Positions 17,274 through 25,630 of a stretch of DNA of 64,000 nucleotides are shown piece after piece. Origin of the DNA: an uncultured Roseburia sp. (lineage in GTDB: Bacteria > Bacillota > Clostridia > Lachnospirales > Lachnospiraceae); NCBI GenBank assembly GCA_900756925.1, contig CAAELX010000034.1, positions 1 to 64,000 of the forward strand, written 5' to 3'. The position numbers were made by a program, and so were the translations under genes. The notes under the pieces are model-generated. The model saw nothing but the letters and a program-made list of their open reading frames with translations. It was not told the DNA's origin and did no database searches. Every line of letters starts with the position of its first letter. Position 1 is the first letter of the stretch.

Positions 17274-17390
17274 AAACAGTAAAAATCATAGAAGCAAGGG
17301 CGTGACAGATGCCCGGAGTGCAGCATAGAAGTAAGAACAGAGTGAATAACAGGAGAGCCCGGACGGTTTCCATAAATGGAGGATAAGAAC

Positions 17391-18326
17391 ATGAGTGATA
17401 TCAAAGCAAGTGCATTAGAGTTAGTAGGAAAGACACCAATTGTAAAAGCAGACAGATACGCAGCAAAAGCAGGCACGACAGAAGCCAATATTTTAGTAAA
17501 GTTAGAGGCATTCAATCCGGCAGGTTCCGTCAAGGACAGAATCGCATTGGCAATGATCGAGGATGCTGAGAAGAAAGGCATTTTAAAAGAAGGTGCTACC
17601 ATCATTGAGCCGACCAGCGGAAATACCGGTATCGGTCTTGCAGCAGTTGCAGCCATCAAGGGATACAGAGCAATCCTGACACTTCCGGATACGATGAGTG
17701 TGGAGCGGAGAAATTTGTTAAAAGCATATGGCGCAGAGCTTGTCCTCACGGAAGGTGCCAAGGGTATGAAGGGAGCCATCGCAAAAGCAGATGAGCTTGC
17801 AAAAGAGATCCCGAATGCCGTAATCTTAGGACAGTTCGTAAATCCTGCCAACCCGGCAGCACACAAAGCAACGACAGGTCCGGAGATCTGGGAGCAGACA
17901 GATGGTAAAGTAGATATCTTTATCGCAGGTGTCGGCACAGGCGGAACCATCACAGGTGTTGGAGAATACTTAAAAGAGCAGAACCCGGATGTGAAAGTCG
18001 TAGCAGTAGAGCCTGCAACAAGTGCCGTTCTTTCCACAGGAAAAGCAGGCGCACACAAGATTCAGGGAATCGGCGCAGGATTTGTTCCGGATACACTGGA
18101 TACATCCGTTTACGATGAGATCCTTGCCATTGAAAATGAGGATGCATTTGAGGAAGGCAGAAGATTCGCATTAAGCGAGGGTGTTCTCGTAGGTATCTCT
18201 TCCGGTGCCGCATTAAAGGCAGCCACAATTCTTGCACAGAGACCGGAGAACAAAGGAAAAAATATCGTAGTACTTCTTCCGGATTCCGGCGACAGATATT
18301 TATCCACAGCATTATTCAATAACTAA
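17391..18326 (+). CDS. cysK: Cysteine synthase A (O-acetylserine sulfhydrylase)
   Basis: A 311-residue PLP enzyme making cysteine from O-acetylserine and sulfide. PLP Lys48 lies in [10 protein letters not shown], the substrate loop is TSGNTG (75-80), and the phosphate-binding loop [10 protein letters not shown] and a C-terminal GISSGAA are present. The frame can open at 17376, but GGAGG at 17378-17382 serves ATG 17391, so I start there. It has a consensus promoter and a 270 nt leader and ends at a strong terminator, hence a single-gene unit. Confidence 0.96.
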   Translation: MSDIKASALELVGKTPIVKADRYAAKAGTTEANILVKLEAFNPAGSVKDRIALAMIEDAEKKGILKEGATIIEPTSGNTGIGLAAVAAIKGYRAILTLPDTMSVERRNLLKAYGAELVLTEGAKGMKGAIAKADELAKEIPNAVILGQFVNPANPAAHKATTGPEIWEQTDGKVDIFIAGVGTGGTITGVGEYLKEQNPDVKVVAVEPATSAVLSTGKAGAHKIQGIGAGFVPDTLDTSVYDEILAIENEDAFEEGRRFALSEGVLVGISSGAALKAATILAQRPENKGKNIVVLLPDSGDRYLSTALFNN

Positions 18327-18379
18327 GACCTTATCAACTGATGATGAACCACATATTGTGAACCATTCATTGTCATATA

Positions 18380-18436
18380 AAAAAATTGCCCTCATGGATT
18401 TTATCCTCTTTCTTTGTTCCATGAGGGCAATTTTTT
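18380..18436 (+). terminator. Terminator after cysK
   Basis: AAAAAATTGCCCTCATGGA and its complement TCCATGAGGGCAATTTTTT form a 19 bp stem with a 19 nt loop; it is symmetric enough to work in both directions. Confidence 0.92.
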
Positions 18437-18494
18437 ATGTGATTTCTCGATACTGCAAAGCTGAAAGTGACGGTTCAAGTTGCATTCGGACGCA

Positions 18495-18517
18495 AGCTTG
18501 ACACTTGCTGTCAAGCT
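18495..18517. other. Intergenic hairpin between cysK and the DUF1667 gene
   Basis: AGCTTGACA (18495-18503), loop CTTGC, TGTCAAGCT (18509-18517): a perfect 9 bp stem without a T run. The rest of 18440-18600 shows no gene; the stem could help end the minus-strand operon, but this is not clear. Confidence 0.5.
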
Positions 18518-18599
18518 ATGCGCCATAGTGTAAAGTATAATAGGATTACAGCCCCCTTTTTTCGATGAGAAAAATGCATAGTCGACTCTGTGAAATGTT

Positions 18600-18977
18600 T
18601 TACAGTTTGTCTACATTCCGCGCAGCAACAATAGCGACGCCGGTTCCGGCAGCGTCAGAGAGGATCACATCCCCAATATGAACCGGAGCAGATACCTCAA
18701 TGTCTTTGATCGCGGCGATGCAGTCGAAAATCCGGTCTTTCGGAATGTCAGAGGCGGTTTTTACATTGACCATTGCAGCAGTCCCATTTTTTACCCGGAC
18801 GGTGGAGGTGACGATCCTGGTCGGATTGGTCACTTCTTTTCTTGCGTAGCTGTCTCCGCGTGGGCAGGTGTTTCCGGTGACGGAGACGACAGTCTGATCT
18901 TTCATGGTAACCTGGATGCTGCATCCAAGCGGGCAGCCGATACAGGTTAAATCCCGAACAATTTCCTTATTATTCAT
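18600..18977 (-). CDS. DUF1667 protein of the glycerol-3-phosphate dehydrogenase cluster
   Basis: A 125-residue protein with an N-terminal CIGCPLGC (residues 12-19) and a further Cys in NTCPRG, a pattern suited to an iron-sulfur or metal site. DUF1667 proteins regularly follow the two FAD-dependent oxidoreductases found upstream here and may act as an electron-transfer subunit, by analogy with GlpC. It is the last gene of a three-gene minus-strand operon with a 26 bp gap to the previous gene. The biochemical role is not established. Confidence 0.85.
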   Translation of the reverse strand: MNNKEIVRDLTCIGCPLGCSIQVTMKDQTVVSVTGNTCPRGDSYARKEVTNPTRIVTSTVRVKNGTAAMVNVKTASDIPKDRIFDCIAAIKDIEVSAPVHIGDVILSDAAGTGVAIVAARNVDKL

Positions 18978-19003
18978 GGCAGATACTCCTTTTTACGTAC
19001 AGA

Positions 19004-20269
19004 TTATGCTTCTTCTATTTTAATCGTGATGTTTTTTAAGTCCGGATAAGCAGCAAGCTTCTTCTTGTCGAGGATCACCTGCTCCATCTCGCCCGGAGCC
19101 ATGACAGGGCGTTTCCGCTTGGAAATCAGCTCGTTGTCAAAATAGGTGGCGATGCAGCAGTTCTTGTATACATCTCCGACACGGAAGCGGACAGTTAAGT
19201 TGTCGGTCATCTCTGTCGGGCGGACATATTTTGGAACTGTGTAGCGGACGCCGTCCACAGGGAGAATTTCCACAGTCTTTGCGGCAGCGGCTTCCCCGTT
19301 TTTGATATAGGAAGCGGCATTTTTTCCGGCAGTGGCAGCCTCCTGTGAGACGTAGTCGACGAGGTCATGTACATGCAGGACATTTCCACAGGCAAAAATA
19401 CCTTCAATATTCGTCTCTAAGCTGTCGTTGACAACAGGACCGGATGTGACTGGGCTTAAGGTGATTCCGGCGCCTCGGCTTAATTCATTTTCCGGGATTA
19501 GACCGCAGGAGAGCAGCAGGGTATCACAGGTATAGCGCTCCTCAGTACCCGGGATCGGCTTGCGGTCAGGTCCGACTTCGGCGATAGTGACAGCCTTCAC
19601 ACGCTGTTTTCCCTCAATATCAACGACCGTATGGCTGAGCTTTAACGGAATGTCGAAGTCATTCAGGCACTGGACAATATTTCGTTTCAGACCGCCGGAG
19701 TAAGGCATCAGCTCTGCGACAACTTTTACTTTTGCCCCCTCTAAGGTCATACGGCGTGCCATGATCAGACCAATGTCGCCGGAACCTAAGATGACCACTT
19801 CTTTGCCCGGCATATAGCCTTCCATATTGACGAGGCGCTGTGCAGTACCGGCAGAGTAGATTCCAGCAGGGCGGTAACCCGGGATATTTAAGGCACCGCG
19901 GGAACGCTCCCTGCATCCCATAGCGAGAATGACGGCTTTTGCCTGGATGTCGAACATGCCATCTTCACGGTTCATGGCGGTGATCTTCTTTTCCGGGGAG
20001 ATGTCCATGACCATCGTATTTAATTTATAGGAAATGCCACGCTCCATCACCATGTCGATGAAGCGGGAAGCGTATTCCGGTCCGGTGAGTTCTTCCTTAA
20101 AAGTATGAAGCCCGAAACCGTTGTGGATACACTGATTTAAAATGCCGCCGAGTTCTTTGTCACGTTCAAGGATTAAAATGCTGTCAATTCCGTTATCCTT
20201 TGCGCTTGCAGCAGCTGCAAGTCCGGCAGGACCGCCGCCGATAATAACAAGATCATAATATTTCATCAT
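19004..20269 (-). CDS. FAD/NAD(P)-dependent oxidoreductase (GlpB-position subunit)
   Basis: A 421-residue two-dinucleotide-fold flavoprotein. The N-terminal FAD motif is DLVIIGGGPAGLAAAASAKD, a second GxGxxG is seen in VVILGSGDIGLIMARR, and GIFACGNVLHVHDLVD is the C-terminal FAD contact typical of the thioredoxin-reductase-like/NADH-oxidase group. It probably passes electrons between NAD(P)H or a partner and the GlpA-like subunit. Three start codons occur close together (20278, 20269, 20266); AGAAAGGT is best spaced for 20269. It is the middle gene of the operon. Confidence 0.87.
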   Translation of the reverse strand: MMKYYDLVIIGGGPAGLAAAASAKDNGIDSILILERDKELGGILNQCIHNGFGLHTFKEELTGPEYASRFIDMVMERGISYKLNTMVMDISPEKKITAMNREDGMFDIQAKAVILAMGCRERSRGALNIPGYRPAGIYSAGTAQRLVNMEGYMPGKEVVILGSGDIGLIMARRMTLEGAKVKVVAELMPYSGGLKRNIVQCLNDFDIPLKLSHTVVDIEGKQRVKAVTIAEVGPDRKPIPGTEERYTCDTLLLSCGLIPENELSRGAGITLSPVTSGPVVNDSLETNIEGIFACGNVLHVHDLVDYVSQEAATAGKNAASYIKNGEAAAAKTVEILPVDGVRYTVPKYVRPTEMTDNLTVRFRVGDVYKNCCIATYFDNELISKRKRPVMAPGEMEQVILDKKKLAAYPDLKNITIKIEEA

Positions 20270-20306
20270 AACTACCATACCTTTCTTCTACTGTTATCTA
20301 CAGGGA

Positions 20307-21761
20307 TTACTGAATTTCTTTGTTATAACCGACTATGATATTGGAACCGACACCGCATTTGGTGATCGCAAACATGCTTTCCGGTACTTCACGCTCTAAG
20401 ATTTCCATCGTACGAGGTGAACAGAAGCCAGCCTGGCAGCGTCCCATACCGGCACGAGTGCGGCGTTTGACTCCATCAAGAGAGCGGGCACCGAGTGGGC
20501 GGTGGATGGCATCCATGATTTCGCCTTCTGTGATCATTTCACAGCGGCAGATGATATTGCCGTATTCCGGGTGCTTCCGGATCAGTTCATTGCGTTCTTC
20601 CATCGACAGCAAATCCGGGTGCAGGATACCTTTTCTTGTTCCGACAAAATCTGGATTAGAGTCCGGGTGCAGGATGTCTGTCACTATTTTCCCGACCATC
20701 TCCGCGATGGCTGGTGCAGAGGAAAGTCCCGGCGATTCAATACCGGCAGCATTGAGAAAGCCTTTTGCATCCGGTGCTTCTCCGATCACAAAATCATCGC
20801 CATCCTCGTGCGCACGCAGACCGGCGAAGGAGGTGATGACCTGGCGGAGCGGTACATTTTTCACACTCTGTGCACAGGTGGCGGACAGGGAAGCAAGTCC
20901 CTCCGCGGTAGTGTTGACGGCTTCTTTGTCCTCCACATTGACAGCAGTCGGACCGACAAGCAGGTTGCCGTGGATGGTCGGAGTGACGAGCACACCTTTT
21001 CCCATTGCTGACGGCAGCTGGAAGACGGTGTGTGAAACATGGGAACCGGCGCTCTTGTCTAGCAGGACATATTCGCCTTTTCTGGCAGTGATGTGAAGCT
21101 TGTGTTCGCTGACCATATTGTTTAAAGTATCTGCATAGACACCGGCTGCATTGACGATCAGTCTGGTCTCGAAAAGTTCTTCCTCGGAAGTATCTGTATG
21201 CACGGTGTGGATCCGGTAACCGGCTCCTGATTTTTCAATAAAAGTTACTTTCGTATTCAGGAAAAAGGAAACACCGTTTGTGCAGGCATTTTCCGCAAAT
21301 GCCATTGTCATATGGAACGGACATACGATACCGCCCGTCGGCGCATATAAAGCGCAGGTGACATTGTCACTTAAGTTTGGTTCCATGGCGAGAAGCTGCT
21401 CACGTTCTAAAATCTGTAAATCTGGGACACCGTTGGATTTTCCCTTTTCTAAAAGGTGTTCTAAGCTCTCGCGGCTTTGTTCCTTCGTGCAGACGACAAG
21501 GGAGCCGTTGCGGCGGAATGGAATATCAAGTTCCTTGGAAAGTGTGGTCATGAGTTCATTTCCGCGGACATTTAACTTTGCCTTTAAAGTGCCAGGCTCC
21601 GCATCAAATCCGGCATGGATAATGGCACTATTCGCCTTGGAGGTGCCGTCACAGACATCTTCCTCTTTTTCGATGACACAGATGCGCAGCTGGTATCTGG
21701 ATAATTCTCTTGCGATTGCACTGCCGATTACACCGGCACCAATGATTGCTACATCATACAT
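20307..21761 (-). CDS. FAD-dependent glycerol-3-phosphate dehydrogenase-like protein with BFD-like domain
   Basis: A 484-residue DAO-type flavoprotein. The N-terminus has DVAIIGAGVIGSAIARELSR (FAD), and the GlpA/LhgO-like central domain is followed by a C-terminal BFD-like [2Fe-2S] region with IICRCEMITEGEI and GRCQAGFCSP cysteines. Together with the next two genes it resembles an anaerobic glpABC-type system oxidising glycerol 3-phosphate or a hydroxy acid such as 2-hydroxyglutarate. No glycerol kinase or facilitator is adjacent. The ribosome site AAAAGGAGAG precedes the ATG. First gene of the operon. Confidence 0.87.
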   Translation of the reverse strand: MYDVAIIGAGVIGSAIARELSRYQLRICVIEKEEDVCDGTSKANSAIIHAGFDAEPGTLKAKLNVRGNELMTTLSKELDIPFRRNGSLVVCTKEQSRESLEHLLEKGKSNGVPDLQILEREQLLAMEPNLSDNVTCALYAPTGGIVCPFHMTMAFAENACTNGVSFFLNTKVTFIEKSGAGYRIHTVHTDTSEEELFETRLIVNAAGVYADTLNNMVSEHKLHITARKGEYVLLDKSAGSHVSHTVFQLPSAMGKGVLVTPTIHGNLLVGPTAVNVEDKEAVNTTAEGLASLSATCAQSVKNVPLRQVITSFAGLRAHEDGDDFVIGEAPDAKGFLNAAGIESPGLSSAPAIAEMVGKIVTDILHPDSNPDFVGTRKGILHPDLLSMEERNELIRKHPEYGNIICRCEMITEGEIMDAIHRPLGARSLDGVKRRTRAGMGRCQAGFCSPRTMEILEREVPESMFAITKCGVGSNIIVGYNKEIQ

Positions 21762-21986
21762 AATGGTTCTCTCCTTTTTTAAATCATTTCAATCCATTGC
21801 AACAAAAAAAGCAGAAGAAATAAGACGATCCCTGTCGTCTCATTACCCTGCTCTGTTCTCTAGGTGATTTATGAAGTTAGTTTTATTATAGCATGGGTGG
21901 AAAAATATGCAAGTCCTATTTCGGGGGAAAAGCCATCGTTCACACGCATCATTTGCGAAATCGCAGCTTTGATGTTTTCCGATACG

Positions 21987-22016
21987 TTGACAGAGGCAGG
22001 CGGTCGGAGATATACT
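21987..22016 (+). promoter_or_regulatory. Promoter of YgjP-like gene
   Basis: TTGACA (21987-21992), 18 nt, TATACT (22011-22016). The rest of 21762-22103 shows no convincing gene. Confidence 0.65.
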
Positions 22017-22103
22017 GAAAGGCATGGTAAGGTACAGGGGCACCGTTAGTCCGGATGTGGTGGAGCGAAGATTTCCATATGCAAAACAGGGAGAATATGA
22101 AAA

Positions 22104-22676
22104 ATGAAGGAACAGACCTACAAAATTCAAATAGAAGAAATCCCAATCACAGTAACCAAAAGAAGAATGAAAAACATGTACCTCCGTATCCGCAAAGAGG
22201 ATGGCAGGGTACTGATCTCGGCACCGCACCAGGTTGGCAGACAGCGGATTGAGCAGTTTGCAAGGGAACGGATCGACTGGATCCGGGAATATCGGGAAAA
22301 ATACGAAGCGCAAAGCAGGGAAAGGGCGGCAGAGCCGCAACCGGATGATGCAGAAATAGAAAAAAGAAAAATTCTCCTGAAAGCAGCTGCATGGCGTCTC
22401 GTAAAGGAATACGAACCGCGGATGGGTGTGCGGGTGTCCGGCATCACAATCCGGCAGATGAAGACGCGCTGGGGTTCCTGCAATGTAAAGACGCATCACA
22501 TCAACTTAAATCTCGTCCTCTATGAGAAAGCACCGGAGTATCTGGAATATGTGGTTGTCCACGAGATGTGCCACATCCTGGAGGCAAGCCATAATCAGGT
22601 GTTCTGGGGATATGTGACACAATACTATCCGGGCTGGAAGGCAGTAAGAAAGCGGATGAGACAGGAAAGAATCTGA
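22104..22676 (+). CDS. YgjP-like (DUF45) zinc metallopeptidase-domain protein
   Basis: A 190-residue protein with the zinc motif VVHEMCHILEASHNQVFW: HExxH at residues 153-157 and a further His163. The upstream MKTRWGSCNVKTHHINLNL is the hallmark of the YgjP/DUF45 family, related to SprT/WLM metalloproteases. Its substrate is unknown. An unusually charged segment (about 55-90) sits between the N-terminal strand region and the catalytic part. It is a single gene with its own promoter. Confidence 0.9.
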   Translation: MKEQTYKIQIEEIPITVTKRRMKNMYLRIRKEDGRVLISAPHQVGRQRIEQFARERIDWIREYREKYEAQSRERAAEPQPDDAEIEKRKILLKAAAWRLVKEYEPRMGVRVSGITIRQMKTRWGSCNVKTHHINLNLVLYEKAPEYLEYVVVHEMCHILEASHNQVFWGYVTQYYPGWKAVRKRMRQERI

Positions 22677-22745
22677 CAATATATCATATTGAAAAGTATA
22701 GTAAAATATATCATATATAAAGCGGAAAAAAGATGCAGGAACAGA

Positions 22746-22928
22746 TCAGATAAACTGATTAGTCCCTGCATCGTAAGTATAGTCGATCAGTTCTAATTTC
22801 TTCTCTATTGCGTCGCGGTCAACGTCAAACGCAGCACAAAAACGGTCAAGGTCGCTGTAAAAATCGCGGAGCTGAGTATTTACATAGCTTAAAAGCATGA
22901 CCGGGTCATTTGGTAAATTCTGGTTCAT
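22746..22928 (-). CDS. DUF4250 domain-containing small protein
   Basis: A 60-residue acidic protein matching DUF4250 throughout: LPNDPVMLLSYVNTQLRDFY, a central Cys, and a C-terminal IDYTYDAGTNQFI. The family is common in Clostridia and has no assigned function. GGAGGC precedes the ATG. It stands alone, convergent with the YgjP-like gene. Confidence 0.85.
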   Translation of the reverse strand: MNQNLPNDPVMLLSYVNTQLRDFYSDLDRFCAAFDVDRDAIEKKLELIDYTYDAGTNQFI

Positions 22929-23124
22929 AATGCCTCCTTATTGTGTGAAGTAAATATAATTTGCAACCATACCTGAAAAGTGCCTGCATCGATAAAACTG
23001 GCGGTCTGCGCAGAAAAATACCTTATGGATTTCAGGTATGTGGATAATAATTCTTAATCACGGATGTCACTGGAACAAATTATAGCGAAGATATATTATA
23101 ATGTAAATATATTTTTTATCATGG

Positions 23125-23153
23125 TTGACAGAAACAAAATTGTGGAATAAGAT
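23125..23153 (+). promoter_or_regulatory. Promoter of the DUF6472-like small gene
   Basis: TTGACA (23125-23130), 17 nt, TAAGAT (23148-23153). The rest of 22929-23225 is AT-rich with no gene seen. Confidence 0.6.
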
Positions 23154-23225
23154 GCAAAAGAAATTAAAACAGATCTTAAGAAAAACTTCCCATTGAAATG
23201 AAAAATAGAAACGGAGAACGATAAA

Positions 23226-23399
23226 ATGGCAAGCTGTGACACCTGTGTATACAATGTATATGATGAAGACGACGAATGTTACTACTGCGAGGTAGACATG
23301 GATGAGGACGATGCTGCCCGCCTGATGCAGGGGCACTACAAAGAATGTCCCTACTACCAGAACAATGATGAATACCTGGTAGTCCGCCACCAGATGTAA
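23226..23399 (+). CDS. Small Cys-rich acidic protein (DUF6472-like)
   Basis: A 57-codon gene beginning MASCDTCVYNVYDEDDECYY and ending in VVRHQM. It has five Cys, with CxxC at positions 4-7, CxxC at 18-21 and a fifth at 41, alternating with many Asp/Glu and Tyr, and strongly resembles the DUF6472 small proteins of Lachnospiraceae. A metal-binding (zinc or iron-sulfur) fold is likely from the spacing; no function is known. GGAGAACG precedes the ATG, and a promoter lies at 23125-23153. Transcription would run into the large fold-back at 23507-23651. Confidence 0.8.
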   Translation: MASCDTCVYNVYDEDDECYYCEVDMDEDDAARLMQGHYKECPYYQNNDEYLVVRHQM

Positions 23400-23506
23400 T
23401 ATATATTAGGAAACAACCACCTAATTATAGAGTAAAAATAATTTGAGGTCAAAAAATAAAGTAAAGATAGCCAAGGCTGATCCCAGCCACAGCCTGGCGT
23501 ATGGCG

Positions 23507-23651
23507 AAAAGAACGACCCCTTCCGTAAAATCATCTCTGTGCAACGGAAATGAGACTCCGAAAATGGAAGCCTTTGCTGACATTTTCATCTTTTAGGAGG
23601 CTCATTGGAGTGTCCTGCACAATGAGATTTTACGGAAGGGGTCGTTCTTTT
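23507..23651. repeat. 145 bp fold-back (long inverted repeat)
   Basis: The outer arms are a perfect 25 bp inverted repeat (23507-23531 and 23627-23651, containing GACCCCTTCCGTAAAAT). The inner sequence pairs too: TGTGCA/TGCACA and ATGAGACTCC with GGAGGCTCAT, so nearly the whole 145 nt can fold into one hairpin. It ends in a T-rich run on the plus side. No reading frame is credible. It could end transcription or be a small non-autonomous mobile element. Confidence 0.85.
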
Positions 23652-23671
23652 TACTTTATGTAAACCAAAGA

Positions 23672-23699
23672 GGGGATCAGCCCCGGCGGGCCAATCCCC
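23672..23699. terminator. GC-rich hairpin at the 3' end of pyrG
   Basis: GGGGATCAGCCCC with GGGCCAATCCCC forms an imperfect stem just beyond the pyrG stop; T-rich stretches lie on the plus-strand side and weakly on the minus side. Confidence 0.6.
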
Positions 23700-23714
23700 T
23701 TTATCTTTTAGTAG

Positions 23715-25322
23715 TTACTGTTCCTGATAATCAATCGCAGCCTCAATAAATCCACGGAACAGCGGATGTGGACGGTTCGGTCTGGACTTCAGTTCCGGAT
23801 GCGCCTGTGTTGCAATAAACCATGGATGATCCGGAAGCTCAATCATTTCCACAATACGTCCGTCCGGGGAAGTTCCGCATAACTTCATGCCCTTTGCAGT
23901 CAGAATGGCACGGAAGTCATTGTTGACTTCATAACGGTGACGGTGGCGCTCTGCAATGTTTTCCATTCCATACAGTTCATAGGCTTTGGAAGTCTTGTCG
24001 AGTACGCATGGGTAAGAACCAAGCCGTAACGTTCCACCGATATCCTCTACACCGTTCTGATCCGGCATCAGTGCAATGACTGGATGTGTGGTGTTCGGGT
24101 CTAATTCCACGCTGTGGGCATCATTAAAGCCACAGACGTGTCTTGCAAATTCAATAATGGCAACCTGCATACCGAGGCATAGACCAAGATATGGAACCTT
24201 GTGCTCCCTTGCATACTGTGCGGCGAGAATCTTTCCTTCCACACCACGGGAACCGAATCCACCCGGAACAAGGATACCGGATACATCGCTGAGATACTCA
24301 TCTACGTTTTCCGGTGTCAGTTCTTCGGAATCAATCCATTTAATCTCAACTGTTGCATGCTGTGCAATACCGCCGTGTTTTAACGCTTCCACAACAGAAA
24401 TATAAGCGTCGTGAAGGGAAATATACTTTCCGACAAGCGCAATCTTGACGTTCTTGGTCGGATGGCGGAGTGCGTCTACCATAGATTCCCAGTCTTTTAA
24501 ATCCGGTTCCGGGCAATCTAAATGTAACGCCTCACATGCAACGCGGGCAAGGTTTTCTTTTTCCATGGCAAGTGGCGCCTCGTACAGATACTCTACATCG
24601 AGGTTCTGTAAGACATGGCTGCTTGGCACATTACAGAATAAAGCAATCTTATCTTTTAAGCTCTGGTCAAGTTCATGTTCGGAACGGCAGACGATAATAT
24701 CCGGCTGGATTCCCATTCCCTGTAATTCCTTTACGGAAGCCTGGGTCGGTTTGGTCTTCAGCTCACCGGAAGCCTTTAAGTAAGGGATCAGGGTAACATG
24801 GATCAAAATTGCATTTTCATGTCCGACCTCATGCTGGAACTGACGGATGGCTTCTAAGAAAGGCTGGCTTTCAATATCGCCGACGGTACCACCAACTTCG
24901 ATGATGGCAATATGAGTTTCTTCTGAGGTGAAATTGCGGTAGAAACGACTTTTAATTTCGTTGGTAATATGTGGAATGACCTGAACAGTACCACCGCCGT
25001 AATCGCCACGGCGTTCTTTTTGGAGAACGGACCAGTATACTTTACCGGTTGTTACGTTAGAATTTTTGGTGAGACTTTCGTCGATAAAACGTTCGTAATG
25101 ACCTAAATCGAGGTCGGTTTCAGCTCCGTCATCGGTGACGAAGACTTCACCATGCTGGATTGGGTTCATGGTGCCAGGGTCAATGTTGATGTAAGGGTCA
25201 AATTTCTGCATGGTGACTTTGTAGCCACGGGCTTTTAAAAGTCGTCCGAGGGAAGCGGCGGTAATACCTTTTCCAAGTCCGGAAACGACACCACCTGTGA
25301 CGAAGACGTATTTTACAGGCAT
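23715..25322 (-). CDS. pyrG: CTP synthase
   Basis: A 535-residue enzyme converting UTP to CTP with ATP and glutamine. The N-terminal synthase domain starts [20 protein letters not shown] (P-loop) and contains the [14 protein letters not shown] and [20 protein letters not shown] motifs; the C-terminal class I amidotransferase has [10 protein letters not shown] (nucleophile Cys) and a late [10 protein letters not shown] His-Glu pair. Length is normal. GGAGGACAACCCT precedes the ATG. It is transcribed away from ftsH with a 308 bp divergent region between them; a CTP-responsive leader as in Bacillus was not identified with confidence. Confidence 0.97.
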   Translation of the reverse strand: MPVKYVFVTGGVVSGLGKGITAASLGRLLKARGYKVTMQKFDPYINIDPGTMNPIQHGEVFVTDDGAETDLDLGHYERFIDESLTKNSNVTTGKVYWSVLQKERRGDYGGGTVQVIPHITNEIKSRFYRNFTSEETHIAIIEVGGTVGDIESQPFLEAIRQFQHEVGHENAILIHVTLIPYLKASGELKTKPTQASVKELQGMGIQPDIIVCRSEHELDQSLKDKIALFCNVPSSHVLQNLDVEYLYEAPLAMEKENLARVACEALHLDCPEPDLKDWESMVDALRHPTKNVKIALVGKYISLHDAYISVVEALKHGGIAQHATVEIKWIDSEELTPENVDEYLSDVSGILVPGGFGSRGVEGKILAAQYAREHKVPYLGLCLGMQVAIIEFARHVCGFNDAHSVELDPNTTHPVIALMPDQNGVEDIGGTLRLGSYPCVLDKTSKAYELYGMENIAERHRHRYEVNNDFRAILTAKGMKLCGTSPDGRIVEMIELPDHPWFIATQAHPELKSRPNRPHPLFRGFIEAAIDYQEQ

Positions 25323-25542
25323 AGGGTTGTCCTCCTTATTAAAAATGTGTGAATAGTGTTAAAATCCCGTTAATTAGTAGTAATTATACATCAGTTGTTT
25401 CGCTCAGCTGCATTTTATAACTGAAACAGTATACTACGATGTTTTTGCAAAATCTACAAAAAAATAAAATTTTTTTGCGTGAAAAAAAGAACAACTTTAT
25501 AAAATCTTTAGAATTAAACAGGAAAAGTTCACGAACAATGTA

Positions 25543-25571
25543 TTGCTTTTGCAGGGTAATTTCAATATAAT
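25543..25571 (+). promoter_or_regulatory. Promoter of ftsH-uvrC
   Basis: TTGCTT (25543-25548), 17 nt, TATAAT (25566-25571). A leader of about 50 nt follows. The intergenic region 25323-25630 is AT-rich and also carries the divergent pyrG promoter, which I cannot place precisely. Confidence 0.65.
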
Positions 25572-25630
25572 AAAGAAGATTTCTTACGGAAAGAAAAGGT
25601 AGACCGTAAGGTCATGGAAAGGATAGATCA

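Noticed and set aside
17122-17390. T-box riboswitch in the cysK leader
   Set aside because: No AGGGTGGNACCGCG-like T-box or specifier arm could be found, and no terminator with a T run precedes the start.
20335-21096. 253-codon frame opposite the GlpA-like gene
   Set aside because: Antisense shadow; Ser/Pro/Arg-rich with no family resemblance.
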